From positions 1 to 18,998 of the forward strand of contig JAGCSE010000295.1 of NCBI GenBank assembly GCA_017964325.1: a stretch of DNA of 18,998 nucleotides, written 5' to 3'. The stretch comes from Victivallales bacterium (GTDB lineage: Bacteria; Verrucomicrobiota; Lentisphaeria; Oligosphaerales; Oligosphaeraceae). Positions 14,201 through 18,998 of the stretch are shown here, piece after piece (position 1 is the stretch's first letter; each line of letters begins with the position of its first letter). The notes below the pieces were generated by a model, which was given only the letters and a program-made list of their open reading frames with translations, had not been told where the DNA came from and did not search any database. The translations under genes and the position numbers were made by a program.

Positions 14201-15307
14201 TTACTTTGTCAACGCTTCTTTCAGAAATTGCTCGGCCTTTATTGCATCCACACCGAAATTATTCTGAAGATCTTCAAGTATCCTCTTTTGGGAAATTCTA
14301 CCAGTTAATCTGTTTTGGATGAATACCAAAACCGCCTTCTGAAAACCAGATTCCTCGCCCTTCTGAAAACCAGACTCCTCGCCCTTCTGAAAACCAGATT
14401 CCTCGCCCTTCTGAAAACCAGACTCCTCGCCCTTCTGAAAACCAGACTCCTCGCCCTTCTGAAAACCAGACTCCTCGCCCTTCTGAAAACCAGACTCCTC
14501 ACCCTTTTTCAACAAATACGCTTCAATCGCCGATATTTCCCTTCTCATATCATTACCTTCTTTTTCTTTGTTTTTTTTCAATTTGAGCCTTGTCGCTATC
14601 TTTATGACATCGTATGCCTCGGAGGGCAGCAACTCGAATGATGGATCCGTTTTCATTTCATGCAGCAAAATCTCCGGCAAGTCAGCATATCGAATGCACT
14701 TGGAAACAGCCCGCATCGTTCCCACCGGAAACTCGTCAAGTTCTTCTGCCGTCAGTTCGCACGGCGAAATCACATTGGTTGGACAATCCGCCATGTATTC
14801 CTTCAAGACAGATGGACAGGGCAACATCTCCGAAAGACGTTGTGCCTCCTTCCACGGCTCCTTCCCGAAATTCACAACCAAAGGCATGATTGGAATTGGA
14901 TTGTCCCCTTTCTTGACACCATCCATCCATTCCGCCCCCTTCTGCAAATCTCCACGTTTCTTATGTTGCGCTTTGGTCTCATTAACCCATCTGTCCAAAT
15001 ATAGAGACGTCGTCATCAGGCAACGTTCCGGCATGATGCGGCTGACATAGCTCTGGTTTTCAATCGCCACCACCAGCCGAACCATTTCATCGCCTTTCGA
15101 TACAACCACCTCCCTTTTCACATCGTTGCTTACCTTCTTATATCGTCTTTTCCGCCCGCTCGTCTTTACAACCGTTTCGACACTCCGTTCCTCCATCCTC
15201 CCCCTATCCACCTTGAAACCAATCTTGCGCAAAGCAAAATCAACTGTGTCCGCAAACACGTCGTTCAACGACATCAAGAGCTTGCTTGCATTATCCATAT
15301 CCTTCAT
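14201..15307 (-). CDS. Rpn-family recombination-promoting nuclease/putative transposase
   Basis: The N-terminal two thirds of the 368 residues match the PD-(D/E)XK nuclease/transposase-like design. D62 in NDVK is followed 20 residues later by VVAIENQSYV with E83 and Q85 as the E-x-Q. Then come PLVVNFGKEPW and a helical region ending LPSEAYDVIKIATRLK. Seven copies of GEESGFQK form a linker, followed by a helical tail (LTGRISQKRILEDLQNNFGV). E. coli RpnA-type proteins nick DNA and raise recombination; some members act as phage defence. The start is ATG 15307, with poor Shine-Dalgarno; ATG 15298 is an alternative. It is a stand-alone gene with its own promoter. No inverted repeats of an IS bound it. 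Confidence 0.8.
   Translation of the reverse strand: MKDMDNASKLLMSLNDVFADTVDFALRKIGFKVDRGRMEERSVETVVKTSGRKRRYKKVSNDVKREVVVSKGDEMVRLVVAIENQSYVSRIMPERCLMTTSLYLDRWVNETKAQHKKRGDLQKGAEWMDGVKKGDNPIPIMPLVVNFGKEPWKEAQRLSEMLPCPSVLKEYMADCPTNVISPCELTAEELDEFPVGTMRAVSKCIRYADLPEILLHEMKTDPSFELLPSEAYDVIKIATRLKLKKNKEKEGNDMRREISAIEAYLLKKGEESGFQKGEESGFQKGEESGFQKGEESGFQKGEESGFQKGEESGFQKGEESGFQKAVLVFIQNRLTGRISQKRILEDLQNNFGVDAIKAEQFLKEALTK
14337..14504 (-). repeat. Seven tandem 24-bp coding repeats (GEESGFQK)7
   Basis: Seven contiguous 24-bp units at 14337-14504 differ only at a silent GAA/GAG Glu position and at one base in the last unit. Each adds eight residues to the Rpn-family protein's linker. Because 24 is divisible by three, all copies stay in frame, and copy number can change without breaking the gene. 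Confidence 0.95.
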
Positions 15308-15323
15308 ATTAGACTTTTTTCTT

Positions 15324-15351
15324 AATATATCCTATTTCCACAATGCTTCAA
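15324..15351 (-). promoter_or_regulatory. Probable promoter of the Rpn-family gene
   Basis: Minus-strand TTGAAG (15346-15351), 16-nt spacer, TATATT (15324-15329). The inverted repeat at 15353-15368 touches the -35 box and could be a regulator site. Confidence 0.42.
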
Positions 15352-15420
15352 ATTATTGTTGACAATAAAATAGCACATCATTTATGAATTGCAAATAAAT
15401 TCTTTTGTAGTTACTTTTAA

Positions 15421-15460
15421 TCATAAATAATCATCTAAAGTCATCAGAAATCATAAAGAA
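15421..15460. repeat. Four TCAT motifs in 10-bp phase
   Basis: TCATAAATAA, TCATCTAAAG, TCATCAGAAA and TCATAAAGAA follow one another exactly every 10 bases. One helical turn per unit would place the motif on one DNA face, as in curved DNA or a cooperative binding site. Confidence 0.6.
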
Positions 15461-15665
15461 AAATTCACTATTTAGGCGCATCATCCACCAAAAATATGTC
15501 AAATTTATATTGGAATTACGATGACTCATACCTAAAGCAGCCACTTCAAGTGGATATTCAGCCAATGTAGTTGCAAATGGAAAAATCCATGTTAATTTTA
15601 TGTTTTTGTATTTCTCTTTCCTTATTTATATGGTTCATTCCATTCATTCACAGGACCGTGATATC

Positions 15666-16196
15666 ATGCTTCCTTATAAAATCGTCAAAACAGACGCCTC
15701 CAATTGGAAACGTCCTTCATGGGACGAATATTTCCTCAAGCTCGCCATGCTCGCTTCCGAACGCGCCACCTGCCCGCGAATGCACTGCGGTTGCGTACTC
15801 GTCAAAGATAAATACGTGTTAGCAACAGGTTATAACGGATCCCTTCCGGGTACGCCACATTGCTATGAAGATGGCTGCATGGTCGTTAACGACCATTGCG
15901 TCCGCACCAATCATGCGGAAATCAACGCCATCTGCCAGGCATCCCAGCATGGAATAAGCCTTTCCGGCGGAACAGCATACGTCACTAACATGCCATGCAC
16001 AAACTGCGCAAAGGCACTCGTTGCAGCAGGCATCAAACGCGTCGTCGTCTTCTCGGACTACCATGACACGCTCGCCGAACTCTTCTTCCATGACGCAGGA
16101 GTCGTTCTCGACCGCCTTCCCATGCCCGATACGAAAATCAACTACGACCTCGACACTTTCAGTTCAGCACGCCAATTCCAAGACGATGAGCAGTAA
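15666..16196 (+). CDS. dCMP deaminase (ComEB-type cytidine/deoxycytidylate deaminase)
   Basis: I start at ATG 15666, which gives MLPYKIVKTDASNWKRPSWD and an AGGA box 10 nt upstream; the 22 residues encoded before it are low-complexity and unlike the family. The 176-residue product carries the catalytic zinc site HAE (83-85) and PCTNC (110-114), with the RPSWDEYF start, GCVLVKDKYVLATGYNG and GTPHCYEDGC segments of the deoxycytidylate deaminase family. It would convert dCMP to dUMP for thymidylate synthesis in the cytoplasm. The additional cysteines in CYEDGC match the second-metal region of this family. The LVIVD gene follows after 24 bp, but no common function is apparent. Confidence 0.9.
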   Translation: MLPYKIVKTDASNWKRPSWDEYFLKLAMLASERATCPRMHCGCVLVKDKYVLATGYNGSLPGTPHCYEDGCMVVNDHCVRTNHAEINAICQASQHGISLSGGTAYVTNMPCTNCAKALVAAGIKRVVVFSDYHDTLAELFFHDAGVVLDRLPMPDTKINYDLDTFSSARQFQDDEQ

Positions 16197-16220
16197 TTAC
16201 TCCATCATTTTCAATTAATT

Positions 16221-18284
16221 ATGATTTACATGAAAACGTTCTGCATCACAAGCCTTCTCTGCATGTCCACCATCGCCACCGCCCATGATACGACTCGGTA
16301 CGGCCCCGTCCTCCCGTTGGAACATGTGGAAAACTCCATCGGCGCCGTCGCGATGGTCAGCACGGGCGACTATCTCTACACGGCTGCCAACGGACGGCTC
16401 GCCATCTATAATATAAAAGACAACCCACTGAAGCCCAAGCTTGTACGAATCGTGACAGGTTTCCAGGGCGGCCGCCAGATGGTCCGCCATGGCGACTATC
16501 TCTTCCTGACAGCCCGCAATTTCGGCCTGTGGATCATCGACATCCATGACCGCGAAAATCCCGTCATTCTGCCGCGTTTCGACTCCACGGAACTCGCAAC
16601 GGGCGTCGCCGTCAGCGGAAACATCTGCTTCATCGCCCATCGCGTCTATGGCGTCCAACTGCTCGACATCACCGATCCGCTCCATCCTCGCCATATTTCC
16701 ACCATACGCACACAGGAGGCCCAGACCGTTTTCGTACAAGACCATTACGCGTTCATGGGCGACTGGGCATCCGGATACATCACCATCGCAGACGTCGCTG
16801 ATCCATTGAAGCCACAAGTCATTTCCAGAACGAAACTTGACGGTTTCGGCGACGGTCTTGATCTCGCAGGCGACCTATGCGTCGCCTCCACAGGCCACCA
16901 TTCCTTTAAAAACGGCGGCGCAAAAACGCCCGAAGGCTTCGGCCACGGCCACGGCGTCGAAATCATCGATATCTCCAACCCGCATTCGCCCAAAACGCTT
17001 TCTGTCTTCAAATTCCCGCAATTATATCATCTTGGCAACGACTTCTGGACCGTCCGCATCTGCGACAATTACGTCTTCGCCGTCGATACCTTCAACGGCT
17101 TCTTTGCGTTGGACATCACCGACCGCGCCACCCCGAAACCTCTCGGACACGCCCTCCTGCCAGAAGCCCTGCGCTATGATCCGAAAACCCAAACGAAAAC
17201 TCCCGGCAGCGACTGCGCGACCAGTGTCGCCCTCGGCAACGGCTGCGTCTATGTCACGGGATCTTCCACCGGCCTCTTCGTCATTCCCATGCCCGGCAAA
17301 TCGCATTTTGTCCAATCAAAATCGCAACCGCTTGTCGCGCCGAAAGTTGTGCCGGATCCTGTCATTCCGCGATTCAAGACAATCGACATCTCCGGCCATG
17401 TCCAAGTACGCCGCGCCGCCTATTACAAAGACGACATCGCCTTCTTCGCCTGCTCCCACGCAGGAATCAAAATCTGCAAACTTTCAGACGATAACATCGC
17501 CGTCATCGGCACACAACCAATGGCTTGCGCATACGACGTCTCCGTCCATGGCAACCGTCTCTACGCCGCGGAAGGCCCAGACGGCATCGGCATCTACGAC
17601 ATCCTGCCGGATTATTCGCTCCGCGAAGTCTCACGCTACAAGCATCCGTCGAGAGGCGACTTCCCGCAAATCCTCCATGTCTATATGAATGGTCGTATTA
17701 TCGCATGGCACGGCCGCGGCGGCAAACTCAGTTTTATCGACGTCTCGGACCTCGCCGCCCCTAAACACGTCTTCAATTTCAACAGGATCGGCATCCTCTA
17801 CAACGACAATCTGGCGGACCATGATATCAACGGAATCGTCCCCTGCAATTTCGGCCACGGCCAAGGCTGGTTCGATCTGAACGGCCCAGTCCCCAAAGTC
17901 CTTGTCACACCGACGGATACATTCCGCATTGATCACAACAACAACGCCTTCGCCGCCTTCAACGGCAAATTCATCTCCGCCGACAACAAGAATCTCGACA
18001 TCTTCACACCGCAAACTGTCACCACCGACGAAAAGCCTGTCGCCATCCCATTGGATCAAAGCGGCGTCCGCGGCCAGCCGACCGTCGACGGCGACATCGT
18101 CACCTTCGTCTGCCGTTCGAAAGGCGACATCACGACATTTGATATCAGCGACATCGCCCATCCGAAACGGCTTGAAAACCGCTGTTGGCACGACATCCCT
18201 TGCATTCCGGATCGCGCCATCTTCTGGCACCACCGTCTCGTCATTCCCGCCGGACCTGCCGGCGTGTTGCTTGAGACGAAATGA
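16221..18284 (+). CDS. Secreted LVIVD-repeat beta-propeller protein
   Basis: The protein has 687 residues with a signal peptide; ATG 16230 (MKTFCITSLLCMSTIATA) is the more natural start than ATG 16221, and neither has a Shine-Dalgarno box. Repeats with the LVIVD core recur through the chain: LWIIDIHDRENP, VQLLDITDPLHP, ITIADVADPLKP, VEIIDISNPHSP, FFALDITDRATP, LSFIDVSDLAAP, ITTFDISDIAHP. The pattern Gly-x-hydrophobic-Asp-(I/V)-x-(D/N)-P marks blades of a beta-propeller. The number of recognisable units suggests more than one propeller or one large one. Such proteins are outside the cytoplasm and their ligands are largely unknown. It sits 24 bp after dCMP deaminase and opposite a CBM9-like gene across a hairpin region. 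Confidence 0.85.
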   Translation: MIYMKTFCITSLLCMSTIATAHDTTRYGPVLPLEHVENSIGAVAMVSTGDYLYTAANGRLAIYNIKDNPLKPKLVRIVTGFQGGRQMVRHGDYLFLTARNFGLWIIDIHDRENPVILPRFDSTELATGVAVSGNICFIAHRVYGVQLLDITDPLHPRHISTIRTQEAQTVFVQDHYAFMGDWASGYITIADVADPLKPQVISRTKLDGFGDGLDLAGDLCVASTGHHSFKNGGAKTPEGFGHGHGVEIIDISNPHSPKTLSVFKFPQLYHLGNDFWTVRICDNYVFAVDTFNGFFALDITDRATPKPLGHALLPEALRYDPKTQTKTPGSDCATSVALGNGCVYVTGSSTGLFVIPMPGKSHFVQSKSQPLVAPKVVPDPVIPRFKTIDISGHVQVRRAAYYKDDIAFFACSHAGIKICKLSDDNIAVIGTQPMACAYDVSVHGNRLYAAEGPDGIGIYDILPDYSLREVSRYKHPSRGDFPQILHVYMNGRIIAWHGRGGKLSFIDVSDLAAPKHVFNFNRIGILYNDNLADHDINGIVPCNFGHGQGWFDLNGPVPKVLVTPTDTFRIDHNNNAFAAFNGKFISADNKNLDIFTPQTVTTDEKPVAIPLDQSGVRGQPTVDGDIVTFVCRSKGDITTFDISDIAHPKRLENRCWHDIPCIPDRAIFWHHRLVIPAGPAGVLLETK

Positions 18285-18314
18285 CAGGATTCAGGCTTCC
18301 ACAAAACAAAAAAC

Positions 18315-18354
18315 TCTCATGTCTCGCAACAAAATTTAGGTGCGAGACATGAGA
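18315..18354. terminator. 14-bp hairpin between convergent genes
   Basis: TCTCATGTCTCGCA (18315-18328) pairs perfectly with TGCGAGACATGAGA (18341-18354) around a 12-nt loop. On the minus strand a T-rich run (GTTTTTTGTTTTG) follows, so it best serves the CBM9-like gene; it can also stop the LVIVD transcript from the other side. Confidence 0.7.
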
Positions 18355-18381
18355 TGTAAATTTACAACATCAGCCATTAGC

Positions 18382-18401
18382 GCCTCCGCCAAAGCGGAGG
18401 C
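18382..18401. repeat. GC-rich 8-bp hairpin before the CBM9-like gene stop
   Basis: GCCTCCGC (18382-18389) and GCGGAGGC (18394-18401) flank a 4-nt CAAA loop, 8 bases beyond the CBM9-like stop on the minus strand. No T-tract follows, so it may protect the 3' end together with the hairpin at 18315-18354. Confidence 0.55.
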
Positions 18402-18408
18402 CTTAGGA

Positions 18409-18998
18409 TTACGCCAAATCAAGTTCCGCGAAGCAGTCGGGCAGATGGAAGTTCAAGACGCTGACGGGATTCCATGTCAGCCAATGCGGATGGCTGCTGT
18501 TGTCGGCGCATTTATAGAAATTGCCGCGCCATTTCGCACCGTCCAACGACGGAATTACGCCGCAATACGGCTCCAACGCCGCCATCGGCAGCGCGAACTG
18601 CGCATACCATGTCACAGGCTCCGTGATCTCCGGCATGACACGACCGCCAAACGACGTCTTCACCGTCACCAACGCGCCGTCTTTTTCTGACACCATCGTG
18701 TAATCCTCAAAACCAGTCTTTGTCCTCTTGTGGTTGCGCACATACGACATCAGATACGCGCCGCCAGCGCTCATCTCCAAATTGAAATAGCCTGGTCCAA
18801 CGGGCGGTTTGAAGAAAAATTCCACGCAGGAATCTTCGCAGACAGGCGCCTGGAAGCCTTCCTTTTCCGCCAAAACATAACGATCCTGAACTTTATAGAT
18901 TCCATAAATCGTTCGTTCGTCGTGGAGCATACGCACGTTGACAATCGGACGATGGCCGCTGCCTTCCGGCCGTAGATTCGTCAATTCCGCCGTTTCAG
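18409..18998 (-). CDS. CBM9-like carbohydrate-binding domain protein, 5' part outside the window
   Basis: The minus-strand frame is open to the window edge, so the N-terminus is missing; a TTG at 18984 is not a credible start. The visible C-terminal part (about 195 residues) has the DOMON/CBM9-like pattern: EDSCVEFFFKP, YFNLEMSAGGAYL, VTWYAQFALPMAALEP, WRGNFYKCADNSSHPHW, LTWNPVSVLNFHLPDCF. This resembles carbohydrate-binding family 9-like proteins, where the strand pair ending in SHPHWLTW and FHLPDxFxEL is characteristic. It would bind sugar chains or serve as a module of a larger enzyme. The stop is TAA 18409-18411, and a hairpin with a T-rich run follows. Whether a catalytic domain lies upstream cannot be seen. 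Confidence 0.78.
   Translation of the reverse strand, partial: ETAELTNLRPEGSGHRPIVNVRMLHDERTIYGIYKVQDRYVLAEKEGFQAPVCEDSCVEFFFKPPVGPGYFNLEMSAGGAYLMSYVRNHKRTKTGFEDYTMVSEKDGALVTVKTSFGGRVMPEITEPVTWYAQFALPMAALEPYCGVIPSLDGAKWRGNFYKCADNSSHPHWLTWNPVSVLNFHLPDCFAELDLA

Larger units (their letters stand above)
15308..15665. other. AT-rich intergenic region between the Rpn gene and dCMP deaminase
   Basis: No gene is visible in these 358 bases. The region holds the Rpn promoter (15324-15351), the inverted repeat TTATTGT-tg-ACAATAA (15353-15368), four TCAT motifs 10 bp apart (15421-15460), the palindrome CCACTT-c-AAGTGG (15541-15553) and an ATGGA-aaaa-TCCAT inverted repeat near 15580. A convincing dCMP deaminase promoter was not found; TTGTAT at 15606-15611 with TATATG or TATGGT around 15627-15634 is only weak. 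Confidence 0.7.

Noticed and set aside
14082..14267. Plus-strand ORF through the TCTAGA array (Ser-Arg rich)
   Set aside because: It overlaps a terminator and the Rpn gene's end, has no ribosome site, and arises from the 9-nt periodicity.
14337..14504. 24-bp repeats as a CRISPR array
   Set aside because: The units are contiguous with no spacers, are in frame within a protein, and no cas gene is near.
14201..15307. The Rpn-family gene as part of a complete insertion sequence
   Set aside because: No terminal inverted repeats or target duplication were seen at its ends; this family commonly occurs as stand-alone genes.
16215..16817. 200-codon minus-strand ORF over the start of the LVIVD gene
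   Set aside because: It is a shadow of the propeller gene, with no family match and no translation signal.

Overview
The window reads as a chromosomal stretch of a carbohydrate-degrading bacterium. The family mix is a GH78-type rhamnosidase, a GH29 fucosidase, a CBM9-like protein, an LVIVD beta-propeller, a Tat-exported metallophosphoesterase, an FAD_oxidored protein and Rpn-type nuclease/transposases. This fits the PVC group, most likely Lentisphaerota/Victivallales or a relative. That placement is inferred from gene content only; there is no rRNA gene or other marker here. Genes are dense, about half GC, with AT-richer gaps.

Left end (1-3430). Two copies of the 3' tail of an Rpn-family gene lie 318 bp apart at 1-147 and 319-465. 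A minus-strand operon follows, read purE -> an exported protein resembling a peptidase that has lost its metal site -> a NifS/IscS-type cysteine desulfurase. Its junctions are a 1-nt overlap and a 9-nt gap.

Sugar and export block (3561-8853). A secreted GH78-like rhamnosidase runs on + behind a good promoter. Opposite it is a two-gene unit, FAD-dependent oxidoreductase -> Tat metallophosphoesterase, closed by a hairpin/T-tract terminator at 5893-5932.

Pseudouridine synthase/zeta unit (8888-10612). On the minus strand, a promoter at 10585-10612 leads an RluB-type pseudouridine synthase, a zeta-toxin-like P-loop kinase and an unknown 66-aa protein overlapping it by 14 nt. A terminator ends the unit.

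Fucosidase block (10615-13521). A GH29 fucosidase and a DUF58 protein form a minus-strand pair behind a promoter at 12765-12792. A transaldolase/FSA-type aldolase diverges on +.

Accessory stretch (13513-15665). This holds a probable frameshifted gene, a 43-aa membrane protein with strong ribosome binding site and terminator, a 31-bp palindrome inside a 9-nt periodic array, a full-length Rpn-family protein with seven near-identical 24-bp coding repeats, and an AT-rich regulatory gap with 10-bp phased TCAT motifs.

Right end (15666-18998). A dCMP deaminase and a secreted LVIVD-repeat protein run on +. A hairpin pair separates them from a CBM9-like gene on - that leaves the window.

I see no CRISPR array, no complete insertion sequence, and no tRNA or rRNA. 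The least explained items are the zeta/66-aa pair, the 43-aa membrane gene, the repeat structures around the Rpn gene and the degenerate peptidase in the purE operon.
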